A stretch of DNA of 55,236 nucleotides from Haloterrigena salina JCM 13891 (lineage in GTDB: Archaea > Halobacteriota > Halobacteria > Halobacteriales > Natrialbaceae): positions 1 to 55,236 of the forward strand of contig NZ_AOIS01000003.1 in the NCBI RefSeq assembly GCF_000337495.1, written 5' to 3'. Of this stretch, positions 17,189 to 26,003 are shown piece by piece. Both the position numbers and the translations under genes were made by a program. The notes below the pieces were generated by a model. The model saw nothing but the letters and a program-made list of their open reading frames with translations, ran no database searches and was not told the origin of the DNA. Each line of letters starts with the position of its first letter. Within the stretch, counting starts at the first letter, position 1.

Positions 17189-19444
17189 TCACTCGGGAAT
17201 CGGGATGAACTCCGGTTCGACCCGTCGCAACCGCCCGGTGCTCTCGAGGAACGAGTGGAGATCGTCGTAGAGGTCAGTGCCGTCCCCGGCGCCGCCCCGC
17301 GAGTCCCGCAACGTGTACCAGTCGCCGATCAGCGCGCAGAATCGTTCGGCGCGGGTCATCGCCACGTTCAATCGCCGCGGACCGTCGAGCGGACGGTCGA
17401 GGAAGCCGACCTCGCCGTCGGCGTTGCTTCGGACCAGCGAGATCACGATCGCGACCTTCTCGCTGCCCTGGAAGGAGTCGATCGTGTCCACGGTCACCTC
17501 CCGGCCGCGCTCGAGTTGGGCGGTCAGCTTCGTCCGAACCGCGTCGACCTGCGCCGTGTACGGCGTGATGACGCCGATCTCGGCGGCCTCGAGCCCGGCC
17601 TCGGTTCGGAGTTCGTCGACGACGTGCGCGACGAGTCGCGCCTCCGCGTCGTTGCGCTTCGAGTGATCGATCGTCTCCTCGCTGCCGCCGACGTCGTAGC
17701 CGACGAGCGCCGGCCGGTCCGCGAGCGACGCGACGTCGCGGCCCTGCCGCAGCGCCCGGTCGTAGAAGCGCCGGTTCGAGAACCAGGCGATGTCGCGGTG
17801 CATGCGGTACTGCGTCCGCAGCTGAACGCCGACGCCCTCGTAGACGCCGCCGTCGGCGTAGAGGTGCTCGAACAGCGACATCCCGGCCGCCGACTCCGGC
17901 GGGTCTTCGGTCGCGCTGAACGGCGGCAGCTGCTTGTGGTCTCCCGCGAGGACGACCTTGTTCGCCCTCGCCAGCGGGATACAGGAGGCGGTACACGTCG
18001 CCTGTGTCGCCTCGTCGAGGACGAGCACGTCGAACTCGCGATCGAGGGTGGCGGCGCTGCTGTTCGTCGCGGCGACGACGTCGGCCCGACCGTCACAGGT
18101 CGCGTACCGCTCGCCGACCACGTCGTTCGACGAGTTGCCGGCGTTGACCCGTCGGAGGACGAACTCGTCGGCGCCGTGCTGTGCGTAGGCGTGGAGCGAC
18201 CGTTCGTCGGCCGTCGCCGCCGTGCTCGAACCGGCGACGAGGTTGTCGACCGCCTGGTTCGAGTCGGCGCAGACGAGGACGTCGTCGCCCGCCTGCACGG
18301 ACCGCCTGACGACCTCGACGAGCGTTCGCGTCTTCCCGGTGCCCGGCGGTCCGTGGATGCAAAACAGGTGATCGGCGAGGAGGGCACAGGAGACCGCGAG
18401 CTCCTGTTCCTGATTCAGCTCGACGTCCTGCTGGCTGCTCTTGACTCCGGCGGTGTCGCCGAAGGTGACCGCCGTCTCCCCCGTCAGGAGGGCGCGGTGA
18501 TCGTCGCGCTCGCGAACGCGTGCGATCGCCTCGAGTTCGCGGTCGTAGGGAACGGAGTTCAACAGCAAGGTCACCGCGTACCCGCGTCGCTTCTGTCGGA
18601 GGTAGCCGCCGACGGTCGACCGGTCCTCGATGGCGTGCCAGTCGACGGCCAGTCTCACGGTCCGCCCCTCGATCGAACCGACCGTCGCCGCGATCGGGAA
18701 CGCGTCCGGCGCGCGCTCCGCGTTCGGCGGGAAGAGTTGGACCTCGTTCCCCTCGAAGATGCCGAACTCGCGTTGGACGTACCGATGCCGGTCCTGCGCC
18801 CGGTCGTCGCCGTCGTCGTCGATCCTGAACCGATAGGTCCCGTCTTCGGGCTGGCCCAGCGACGAGAGCGAGGGGATGGCGCCGAACCCCTGCTCGCGGA
18901 GCGCTTCGGGCGTCGACCCGGCCGCTTTCTCCCCGTTCGCGTCGCGTTGGGCGTCCATCTCCGCCCGGACGAACGACTCGAGTTCGTCGAAGAACGACGC
19001 CGCGTCGTCGCCGGAGAGCGGCCGTCGAGGGGGCTCGCGTTCCGCGATCGGTGAGTCGAAGTACGACGGGGGATCGTCGGGCGCGTAGTCGGAGTGCCAG
19101 AAGCGCACCCGTTCGGCCAGCGTCGACTCGACGAAGGCGTCCCGGTCGATCGACTCGTAGTCGTCGCCGTCGTCGTAGACGAAGATCTCGCCGTGGAGCG
19201 CGTGATCGGTGAAGGCGATATACTCGCCTGTCAGCGCAGCGCTGTCGGATTCGTGAAGCGGAACCGCGATCCAGTCGTCCTTCTCGGGATGATCGAGTCG
19301 GTCGTGGTAGCTCGCGTACTCGACGATGCCGTCGATCGGGACGGGCTCGTCACGCGTCGCCTCGAGGTCGCCGTTCGTCGGCGAATAGAGCGTCGCAGTC
19401 GAGAGCTCGAAATCGCCGATCGCGTTCTCGAAGAGGAGGGACAT
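17189..19444 (-). CDS. Superfamily 1 DNA/RNA helicase (Dna2/SMUBP2/Upf1-like)
   Basis: This 751-residue protein has a poorly conserved N-terminal part (about 1-340) followed by a complete SF1B helicase core. Motif I is HGPPGTGKTRTLVEVV (about 362-377), motif II VLVLDEATQAT (about 473), motif III LAGDHKQLPPF (about 500), motif IV QLRTQYRMHRDI (about 543), motif V TIDSFQGSEK (about 670) and motif VI RLNVAMTRAER (about 695). Archaeal members act on nucleic acids in replication, repair or RNA turnover; no nuclease domain is visible here. I choose the ATG giving MSLLFENAIGDFE, because sequence upstream of it in the same frame is not protein-like. The gene stands alone. Confidence 0.92.
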   Translation of the reverse strand: MSLLFENAIGDFELSTATLYSPTNGDLEATRDEPVPIDGIVEYASYHDRLDHPEKDDWIAVPLHESDSAALTGEYIAFTDHALHGEIFVYDDGDDYESIDRDAFVESTLAERVRFWHSDYAPDDPPSYFDSPIAEREPPRRPLSGDDAASFFDELESFVRAEMDAQRDANGEKAAGSTPEALREQGFGAIPSLSSLGQPEDGTYRFRIDDDGDDRAQDRHRYVQREFGIFEGNEVQLFPPNAERAPDAFPIAATVGSIEGRTVRLAVDWHAIEDRSTVGGYLRQKRRGYAVTLLLNSVPYDRELEAIARVRERDDHRALLTGETAVTFGDTAGVKSSQQDVELNQEQELAVSCALLADHLFCIHGPPGTGKTRTLVEVVRRSVQAGDDVLVCADSNQAVDNLVAGSSTAATADERSLHAYAQHGADEFVLRRVNAGNSSNDVVGERYATCDGRADVVAATNSSAATLDREFDVLVLDEATQATCTASCIPLARANKVVLAGDHKQLPPFSATEDPPESAAGMSLFEHLYADGGVYEGVGVQLRTQYRMHRDIAWFSNRRFYDRALRQGRDVASLADRPALVGYDVGGSEETIDHSKRNDAEARLVAHVVDELRTEAGLEAAEIGVITPYTAQVDAVRTKLTAQLERGREVTVDTIDSFQGSEKVAIVISLVRSNADGEVGFLDRPLDGPRRLNVAMTRAERFCALIGDWYTLRDSRGGAGDGTDLYDDLHSFLESTGRLRRVEPEFIPIPE

Positions 19445-19637
19445 ATCGATCCGGTCGCAGCACTCGCCCCTAAATCTTCTCGTCGAATTGGTATGTGGAT
19501 CGAATTGAAACGGCCGTCGGCGATGCAGCGGTTGACATCGGTCCCGGTAATACCGTCCACTGAGTGATAGATCGACTGATGAAGCCCATGCAATAGACGG
19601 GCGCGTGGCTATCGGTTCTGAGTTCAAAGCTGAGACG

Positions 19638-20234
19638 ATGACACGAGATGAACGGTTCTCACGTCGCCGGATGCTCGAGCTGACCGGTGTCGCGGCATCG
19701 ACAGCGTTCCTCGCAGGCTGTGGCGGAGGCGGTGGGAACGGAAACGGCGGCGGTAACGGCGGGGGTAGTGACGGGTTCGAGATCGACCCTGGGACGACGG
19801 TGGAGTTCAGTGGTCAGACGACCGAGTGGGAGGGTCTCGCCCCAAGCCAGATCGAGGGCGAATCGAATCCGACGCTGATCTTGCAGGAGGGCGAAGACTA
19901 CACGATCGGTTGGACCGAGGGCGACGGTTCGGATCACAACATCGAGATTTGGGACGAAAACGGCGAAATCGTCAACGATCTCTCGACCGAAATCGTCAGC
20001 GAACCGGACGAGGCCCAGATGCTGGATCTGACGGCGAGCAGCGAGATGGCCCAGTACGTTTGCCAACCCCACTCGTCCCAGATGGTCGGCGACCTCCAGA
20101 TCGAAGGCGGCGGTGGAAACGGCGGTAACGAAACCGAGGGCAACGAGACTGGTAGCAACGAAACTGGCGGTAACGAAACCGAGGGTAACGAGAGCGGCGG
20201 CAACGAGAGCGGCGGTAACGAAAGCAGCGAGTAA
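19638..20234 (+). CDS. Tat-exported lipoprotein cupredoxin (halocyanin/plastocyanin-like)
   Basis: This 198-residue protein has a twin-arginine signal (SRRRMLELTGVAAS) ending in the lipobox LAGC, so it should be lipid-anchored outside the membrane. A Gly/Asn linker follows. The cupredoxin domain has type 1 copper ligands in the expected order: His in DHNIEIWD, then Cys, His and Met in CQPHSSQM (C-x2-H-x4-M). It would carry electrons between membrane complexes or act in copper handling. The C-terminus is a repetitive tail of NETEG, NETGG and NESGG units (about 45 residues), rich in N-glycosylation sequons (NET/NES), perhaps a glycosylated stalk or wall-interaction region. Start chosen at MTRDERFSRRR. 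Confidence 0.88.
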   Translation: MTRDERFSRRRMLELTGVAASTAFLAGCGGGGGNGNGGGNGGGSDGFEIDPGTTVEFSGQTTEWEGLAPSQIEGESNPTLILQEGEDYTIGWTEGDGSDHNIEIWDENGEIVNDLSTEIVSEPDEAQMLDLTASSEMAQYVCQPHSSQMVGDLQIEGGGGNGGNETEGNETGSNETGGNETEGNESGGNESGGNESSE

Positions 20235-20665
20235 TCAGTCGCTCTCGATTCGGAGCCGATTTATCGGCGATACGACTATCGCGAGTCACAACCGCGTATA
20301 GCGACCATGTGGCGAGGTTACGTTCCGAGAACGAACCCCTCGATCACTGTGATAGGAAGTGCCGGGGTAAGGTATGATGGCACGAGCGGCGGCGGCTGTC
20401 TCGTGGAACCCCGGCAGAATTCGTAGCCCTCTATTTCCAATAGTGGTACCGCTTGCAATGGCACCCCGTTTCAACGACCGATTCGCGTATTTCGTGGGAG
20501 GCACAGAGCTGGTCCGCTACGTGTGACACTCCGACCATCGTGCTACTTCGGTTCGGGTCGATTTTCGGAAGCAGCGCGACAATCGACGTACCGATCGCGC
20601 TGCGCTCGAAGCGTCACGTCACCGATTTCGGTGAGTGACGCGAGCGCATCCTCGAGTCGTCGGTC
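20235..20665. other. Intergenic region without visible genes
   Basis: About 430 bases lie between the cupredoxin gene and the 3' end of the MATE gene. Frames here are short and lack haloarchaeal coding character; I see no repeat or RNA structure. Confidence 0.4.
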
Positions 20666-22165
20666 TCAGTCGTCGGACGACGCGGTATCCGACCCGGGAG
20701 CGTCGGCGCCGATGTTCATCCCCGTGAGGTCCGTCGTCCGCCACGTCCCGCGCTTGAACCAGAGGTACGCGACGACCGCACCGATCGCGTTCGAGATCGG
20801 GAACGCGATCCAGAGTCCGGCGGAGCCGATCGCCGACGAACCGAACCAAGCGATGGGCAACCGGACGAGGCCGAGCGTCACGACCGAGACGACAGCGGCG
20901 ATCATCGTTTTCCCGGCGCCGCGGAAGCCGCCGGTGTAGGCCCGCATGACGCCCATGAATCCGAACGTTAGGGCGGCGTACCGGAGGAACGTCGCGCTCT
21001 CAGCGACGACCGCCGGGTCGTTCGTGAAGACGGCCGCGATCGGCCGCGCGGCCACCAGCGTGACGAGTCCGACGCCGGACAGGATGACGAGCATGGCGCG
21101 CGCGCCGAAGTGATTCGTCGCGGCGGCCCGGTCCTGTTTCCCCGCGCCGATGTTCTGCCCGGTCATCGTCTCGATTCCCTGTGAGACGGCCAGCGCCGGG
21201 AGGAACACGACCGAGAAGATCCGGGTTCCGATCCCGTAGGCGGCGCTGATCTCCGCCGGAAAGGCGGCCAACACGAACAGCAGCAGGTTGATCGACAGCG
21301 AGCGGGCGGTCCCCTCGATCGACGCCGGAAGTCCGATATCGACGATCTTCCGGCCGAACGCGAGATCGGGCGCCATCTGCGTCAGCCGGATCTTCACGCC
21401 CCGGTCGCCGCCGAACATGATCGCGAGGCCGACGGCGAACGCCAGCGCTCGCGAGAAGACAGTCGCGATCGCAGCGCCTTCGATCCCCGATCCGGCGTAT
21501 CCCGTCAGTTCGAACAGCGACGCCTCGAGGCCGCCGGCTCCGAAGAGGCCGAACAGGGGATTGTTCTCGAAGCCGAAGATGAGGATCGGGTCGAGGACGA
21601 CGTTGAGGGCGACCGAGCCGGCCATCACGTACATCGGGGTAATCGTGTCCCCGTACCCGCGCATGAGCGCCATGAACACGGCGAAGCCGAACACGCCCGC
21701 GAGGCCGATCGAGTAGACCCGCATGTAGTCGGCGACCAGCGGCGAGATCTCGGGGCCGGTCCCGAGGAGCACGAGGAACTCGTCGACGAAGGCATACCCG
21801 ACGACGCCCAGGACAAGCGACGCGACGACGGCGTAGGCCATCGTCTGCGAGGCGGCGTACTCGGCTTTGCGCTCGTTGCCGGCGCCGACGTGTTGGGCGA
21901 CCAGCACGCTGCCGGCGACGGAGAGGCCGAGCGCCAGCGAGATCATCAGGAAGACCATCGGGAACGCGAAACTGATCGCCGACAGCGACGCCGTGCTGTG
22001 GCGGCCGAGCCAGAAGGTGTCCGCGAGGTTGTACGTGACCTGAAACAGGTTCTGGATGATGATCGGCAGGGAGAGGTAGAACAGCGGCTTGCCGATCCCG
22101 CCCGACGTGAGATCGAACTCGTCGGAATCCTTGAACAGCGAGTCGACGAACCGGCGCACCCCCAT
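20666..22165 (-). CDS. MATE-family multidrug efflux transporter
   Basis: This 499-residue integral membrane protein has about 12 helices in the two-bundle MatE arrangement. The first bundle opens with PLFYLSLPIIIQNLFQVTYN and LADTFWLGRH; the second repeats the pattern from IGLPASIEGTARSLSINLLL onward. It should export cationic drugs or metabolites in exchange for Na+ or H+. The C-terminus is a short acidic tail ending in DTASSDD. A TetR-type gene reads away from its promoter and a palindrome lies in the shared region, a typical arrangement for a self-regulated efflux pump. Confidence 0.93.
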   Translation of the reverse strand: MGVRRFVDSLFKDSDEFDLTSGGIGKPLFYLSLPIIIQNLFQVTYNLADTFWLGRHSTASLSAISFAFPMVFLMISLALGLSVAGSVLVAQHVGAGNERKAEYAASQTMAYAVVASLVLGVVGYAFVDEFLVLLGTGPEISPLVADYMRVYSIGLAGVFGFAVFMALMRGYGDTITPMYVMAGSVALNVVLDPILIFGFENNPLFGLFGAGGLEASLFELTGYAGSGIEGAAIATVFSRALAFAVGLAIMFGGDRGVKIRLTQMAPDLAFGRKIVDIGLPASIEGTARSLSINLLLFVLAAFPAEISAAYGIGTRIFSVVFLPALAVSQGIETMTGQNIGAGKQDRAAATNHFGARAMLVILSGVGLVTLVAARPIAAVFTNDPAVVAESATFLRYAALTFGFMGVMRAYTGGFRGAGKTMIAAVVSVVTLGLVRLPIAWFGSSAIGSAGLWIAFPISNAIGAVVAYLWFKRGTWRTTDLTGMNIGADAPGSDTASSDD

Positions 22166-22300
22166 CAGTTAGTCACCACAGGTGACTCGACGGCGCTTTC
22201 TCGGCGACGGAAATCGACGGTGTCGCGTCCGCGGGGAGGGCGACATCTCACCGGAACCAATCCGATTATTGCAGTAGCGTTCATATCGTTCAGTACAGAG

Positions 22301-22320
22301 GTTACTGACTGGTCAGTCAA
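22301..22320. promoter_or_regulatory. TetR-type operator between the MATE and tetR genes
   Basis: GTTACTGACTGGTCAGTCAA contains the perfect core ACTGAC-TG-GTCAGT. It lies in the divergent region, about 135 bases before the MATE start and 145 before the tetR start. Three similar sequences occur at 23.74, 26.73 and 26.83 kb, all before transport-related genes. Confidence 0.6.
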
Positions 22321-22462
22321 AAACGTTCGGGAACGGGATCGATTTGGGTCGTCCGCTCGGACGCTGCCATTCCCCGTGGAGGAATCTTGTAGCCGCGCCA
22401 TCGAACAGCGATCGACTGGCGTCGGATCAAAATCGGCATCCGCGGACTCCTCGAGTGCGGTA

Positions 22463-23064
22463 ATGGTCGATTCGTCGACTAAAACGGTCCCCGATCCGGA
22501 CGCGGCGATCTACCGCGCGCTTCGCGAACCGGGGACACCGGGCTCACGATGTAACGGATTGCCGACGAATACAGGAGTCGATCGCCGGATCCACTCCCAC
22601 TACGACACCGAGAAAGACCTGCTCGCGGCGTTCTTGGACTACGTCCTCGATCGATTCACGGATTCGGTCTACGAGGTCGAAATGGCGGCTTCCGAACAGC
22701 GCCTCGGGTTGGTGCTCGACAAACTGCTCGTCGAGCGCCACGACCACAGGAGTTGCTCGTCACGGTCCTGGAGATGCGGAGTCAGGCGCCGTACAAGAAG
22801 CGCTTCAGCGACCGGTTCCGCCAGAACGACGAGTACGTTCGGTACCTGCTTCGCACGGTGATCGATCAGGGCATCGAGGAGGGCGTGTTCGCCGCCGTCG
22901 CCTCCGATCACGTCTCGCGGGCCCTCGTGACGATCGTCGACGGCGCCCGGACTCGAGCGGTCGTGCTCGACGAGGAACGGTCGCTCACGACGGTGAGACG
23001 AATCACCGACGAGTACGTACAGGCGGTACTGCTGTCTTCTCCCACGGACCGAGCGGCTCGCTAA
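22463..23064 (+). pseudogene. TetR/AcrR-family regulator, frameshifted
   Basis: From ATG 22463 the frame gives a normal TetR start (DPDAAIYRALRE), then a scrambled stretch where the helix-turn-helix should be. In another frame the same bases read IADEY, as expected for this helix. The first frame returns for HSHYDTEKDLLAAFLDYVLD to LVLDKLLVE, and is lost again near 22745. The C-terminal ligand domain continues in another frame (LLVTVLEMRSQAPYKKRFSD to RAAR, ending 23064). At least three small indels are needed to restore about 200 residues. It may be a real pseudogene or sequencing error. If intact in life, it should repress the divergent MATE pump. Confidence 0.7.
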
Positions 23065-23262
23065 CTGTACTCGCGTGCTTATCACCTGAAAGAGCCTTAC
23101 GGAAGATACGTGCTCTAAACCGGATTAGTCATCACTTCTAATCTAAGACTCTTGGATGTGTTTCTAAGACATATATCGTAGATATAGGGTCGAGCATGTG
23201 GGCTCGAAGGGGAACGTCTCGTTTGACAGAACTGAAAAATATCGAGGCGCAACAGCGAGTGC

Positions 23263-23733
23263 CTACCCCCTATCGTCGGCCGACTCCTCGAGTTCGTCGC
23301 CGTCGACGTCGACCGCTTTCGTACACCAGTGACAGAACTCGAGTTCCGGATCGAGTTCGTTGCCGCAGTGGGGGCAGTCGATCGCGCCTTCGCCGGCCGT
23401 CGCTGCGCTGACTGCGTCCGCGTCCGCATCGTCCGTCGTCGTCAGTCGAGCCGCCGCGTTCTGGATGCGGGCGAGCAGATACGCGTCGACGACGCTGAGC
23501 CCCGCGACGAAGGTCATCGGCGCCATCGCCAGTATCGTCTCGGCGTTCACAGTCCCGGCCATCAGTTTCTCGACTGCCGCGGGATCGACGAACAGAGCGG
23601 ACACGAGGAACGACGCGGCGAGCCACCCGAGCGCGCGACGCCACCGACGAAGGTACAGGTGGCCGAATCCGGTGAGAATCGCCGCGAGCAGCGCTGCGAG
23701 CCACGGCCGTTTCCGCGATATCGATCGAACCAT
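23263..23733 (-). CDS. Membrane protein with C-terminal zinc ribbon
   Basis: This 156-residue protein has two to three hydrophobic segments in its first 95 residues (WLAALLAAILTGFGHLYLRR; LGWLAASFLVSALFV; AMAPMTFVAGLSVVDAYLLA). An acidic linker and a zinc ribbon with CPHCGNELD and FCHWC knuckles (about 120-141) follow. This is a haloarchaeal family of unknown function (DUF7575-like). An inverted repeat resembling a TetR operator lies immediately upstream of its ATG, so it is likely co-regulated with the efflux genes nearby. Its C-terminus points to the frameshifted tetR gene. Confidence 0.75.
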   Translation of the reverse strand: MVRSISRKRPWLAALLAAILTGFGHLYLRRWRRALGWLAASFLVSALFVDPAAVEKLMAGTVNAETILAMAPMTFVAGLSVVDAYLLARIQNAAARLTTTDDADADAVSAATAGEGAIDCPHCGNELDPELEFCHWCTKAVDVDGDELEESADDRG

Positions 23734-23735
23734 AT

Positions 23736-23755
23736 GTTGACTAACCGTTCAGTAA
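23736..23755. promoter_or_regulatory. TetR-type operator before the membrane zinc-ribbon gene
   Basis: GTTGACTAACCGTTCAGTAA begins three bases upstream of the start codon at 23733. It shares the ACT...CAGT half-sites of the sites at 22.31, 26.74 and 26.83 kb, though its symmetry is imperfect. Binding here would block transcription of a leaderless or short-leader mRNA. Confidence 0.5.
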
Positions 23756-23902
23756 GTAAAAAGTCTTCGCGACCGCTCCTCCTTGTCGTGGAGTCGACGC
23801 ACGACGGGCGCGGGACGTTGCTCTCGAACTGTCCCGGCGAATTGCGGAGCGTACGTCACGGTATCGGCCGAACGAACACTTCAACTTCTGTCGAGGCGGA
23901 GT

Positions 23903-23971
23903 CCCCTTCCTCAAGGAGCAACGCAGTGAGCGGAGCGAACGAGTAGCGCAGTAGGGAGGGGAGAAGTCGAC
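23903..23971 (+). mobile_element. Solo right end of a TnpB-type element
   Basis: This stretch has a 9-base stem (CCCCTTCCT at 23903 with AGGGAGGGG at 23953, one G-T pair) and ends AGAAGTCGAC. The intact TnpB element to the right ends with the same architecture: CCCCACCCT and AGGGTGGGG followed by TAGTTGAC. It therefore looks like the leftover right end of an earlier IS200/IS605-group element. Confidence 0.5.
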
Positions 23972-24012
23972 AACCTCTTCTATTAAGTGACTTTAGCACT
24001 ACATTGAACATA

Positions 24013-25279
24013 GTGTCGGACGACGACTATCACCGCCGAACCGCCATCACACGGCTCGACGTATCCCCCCACCGACGAGTCACTCCTCCGAGATACCATC
24101 GAGGAGTGGAAACAGGGATGCCAAATCGCCGTGGACAAGGCGTGGAAGCTGTGCCACTCCAAGTCCGACGTACAAAACCTCGCCTATGACGACGTGCGAG
24201 AGAACACGAATATCGGCAGTCAGTACGCCATTCTCGCCTGCCACCAAGCTGCTGAGAACATCAAATCCTGCATCTCTCGCCGTCAAGACGGGACGAAGGC
24301 AAGCAAGCCCACGTACACGAGTCTGATAGTCACCTACGACAGTCAGACGATGACAGTCTTCCCCGAGAAAGAACAGGTATCGCTTACCACGTACGGCGAC
24401 CACTCTCGCGTCCGAGCCGACCTCGTACTCCCCGACGACGAGGACGGCTACCAGCACCAGTACCTCGACAGCGACGAGTGGGAACCCACGGAATCCACAC
24501 TCCACTATCGAGACGGAGAATGGTATTTGCATCTCGGCTTCCGTAAGCCCAAGACTGCCGACGAAGCGACCGAGAACGGAACGGTTCTCGGTGTTGACCT
24601 CGGCGTGAACGAAATCGCTGTCACCAGCACAGCCCGCTTTTTCTCGGCTGGTGAACTCAACCACAAGCGACGGGAGTTCGAGCGCGTGCGTGGCGACCTC
24701 CAAGAATGTGGCACGCGGAACGCACATCGCACACTCGAAGCTGTGAGCGGTCGGGAAGACGAGTACGTGAAACACGTTATCCACAGCGTGGCCAACGGCA
24801 TTGTTGAGGGAGCCCTTCGTTACGAGTGTGACGGGATTGTGTTCGAGGAGTTAGACGGCATCCGCGAGCGATTACCTGAAGCTGTATGGCACTCCGAGTG
24901 GGTGTTTAACCGACTCTACGAGTACGTCGAGTACAAGGCCGAAGCGGAAGGGCTGTTCGTGGAGACGACGAACCCGAAGAACACCAGTAAGCGATGTGCA
25001 GAGTGCGGGTATATCCACGACGATAACCGCCCGTCCCGTGACACGTTTGAGTGCCAGAAGTGCGGGAATCAGAACCACGCTGACTACAACGCTGCCAAGA
25101 ACGTGGCAGACGTGTATCCCCGACGCGAGCAACAGTCCTCGCGTGGGAGGGGCGTCAGTCAATACGCCCTGAAGTCTGGGACAGTGACGCCGAATCGGGG
25201 ATACACCCCGTACTCTACCGAGTCAGAGGTCGAGTCCACGGACAAGCCCCACCCTCAACGAGCGAACCCGTCAGGGTGA
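24013..25279 (+). pseudogene. tnpB: TnpB RNA-guided nuclease with a single +1 frameshift
   Basis: The natural start is GTG 24013 (MSDDDYHRRTAITRLDVSP). A run of six C at 24065-24070 then shifts the frame; removing one C restores SPTDESLLRDTIEEWKQGCQ and the rest of the protein. As written, translation could start only at the GTG at 24131, without the first 40 residues. Numbered from there, RuvC residues are all present: Asp156 (GVDLGVNEIAV), Glu in VFEELDGIRERL (about 239), and Asp318 in NHADYNAAKN. The zinc ribbon CAEC...CQKC is also present. TnpB cleaves DNA guided by an RNA from the element's right end. The lesion is in a homopolymer, so it may be a sequencing error. Confidence 0.8.
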
Positions 25280-25303
25280 GCGAAGTAGGGTGGGGTAGTT
25301 GAC
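25247..25303 (+). ncRNA. Predicted guide-RNA scaffold at the TnpB element's right end
   Basis: A perfect 9-base stem (CCCCACCCT 25247-25255 with AGGGTGGGG 25287-25295) encloses a smaller hairpin (ACCC-GTCA-GGGT, 25266-25277). It overlaps the tnpB stop codon and ends near TAGTTGAC. In TnpB systems the omega/reRNA derives from the 3' end of tnpB and the right end, with the guide just outside the element. Here the guide would start near CGCGATATACACGC. Position and fold support this; transcription is inferred. Confidence 0.5.
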
Positions 25304-25364
25304 CGCGATATACACGCAAACCGAACGCTTACCCGACCGGACGCCGATATTTCGACTGTCGTTC

Positions 25365-25901
25365 ATGCTTGAAACCGTGATCGCCGCTGTCGGCAGCGGC
25401 CTCGAGGCCGTCGTCGAGACGGCGACGGGCTGGCCCGGAATGGCCGTTATCTTCGCGTACTCGTTTCTGATCGCGTTCGTCCTCCCCGGCCCGAGCGAGA
25501 TCGTGCTGATCGCGCCGCTCGATCTCGGGTTGCCCTCGTGGGCGCAACTCTCGAGCGTCATGCTCGTGAGCGCGATCGGCAAAGCCGCTGGCAGCGTGTT
25601 GGCGTTTCATATCGGCCAAGAGGTCAAACAGGCCGGTCCGGTAACCCGTTGGCTGCGCCGGTCGCGATGGGACGTGCTGCAGTGGTCCGAAAAGCGCTCG
25701 GTCCGGCTCGCACAGCAATACGGGTACGGCGGCATGGCGATCGCCCTGTCCATCCCGTTCTTTCCCGACACGATCTCGATCTACGCGTTCGCCGTCCTCG
25801 AAACGGACTACGTGCGGTTCGCCGCCGCGACGTTTCTCGGGAGTCTCGGGCGGCTTCTCGTCACGGCCGGCGTCTTCGGCGGACTCGTGACGGTGTTTTG
25901 A
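25365..25901 (+). CDS. VTT/DedA-like membrane protein
   Basis: This 178-residue protein has about four hydrophobic segments. The VTT (SNARE-associated) core includes FAYSFLIAFVLPGPSEIVLI, the conserved G-x-(A/S)-GS region GKAAGSVLAFHIGQ, and a late YGYGGMAIALSIPFFPDTIS. DedA-superfamily proteins are scramblase/flippase-like and help membrane homeostasis. Starting at ATG 25365 (MLETVIAAVG) avoids about 20 unlikely residues upstream. The gene begins some 60 bases beyond the TnpB element, whose insertion may have altered its promoter. Confidence 0.8.
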   Translation: MLETVIAAVGSGLEAVVETATGWPGMAVIFAYSFLIAFVLPGPSEIVLIAPLDLGLPSWAQLSSVMLVSAIGKAAGSVLAFHIGQEVKQAGPVTRWLRRSRWDVLQWSEKRSVRLAQQYGYGGMAIALSIPFFPDTISIYAFAVLETDYVRFAAATFLGSLGRLLVTAGVFGGLVTVF

Positions 25902-26003
25902 ACCCGATCGAACCGCCGAACTCGCGCGATCGCGACCGGCGCGTTGTCGTGCGGACGGACCGAGACGATGTGACCCGTTCGGTGGCCGGTTAGCGCCGCC
26001 GGC

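Larger units (their letters stand above)
23972..25303 (+). mobile_element. IS1341-type (tnpB-only) element of the IS200/IS605 group
   Basis: The segment contains a tnpB gene with no adjacent tnpA. It starts in an AT-rich left end carrying a small stem (AAGTG...CACTA near 23985-24002) and ends with a strong stem-loop and TTGAC at about 25303. Ends are inferred from structure, because no uninterrupted target is available for comparison. Confidence 0.55.

Noticed and set aside
17255-19054. A 599-codon plus-strand frame antisense to the helicase
   Set aside because: Its composition (Arg/Val/Asp-rich, no domain) is the usual antisense shadow in GC-rich DNA; all SF1 motifs are on the minus strand.
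20101-20234. Short tandem repeats considered as a possible CRISPR or VNTR array
   Set aside because: The repeats are codons for the NETEG/NESGG tail inside the cupredoxin gene; there are no spacers and the frame is maintained.
24004-24189. Separate small gene at the start of tnpB
   Set aside because: Its first 19 residues are the genuine TnpB N-terminus and the rest is out-of-frame translation after the six-C run.
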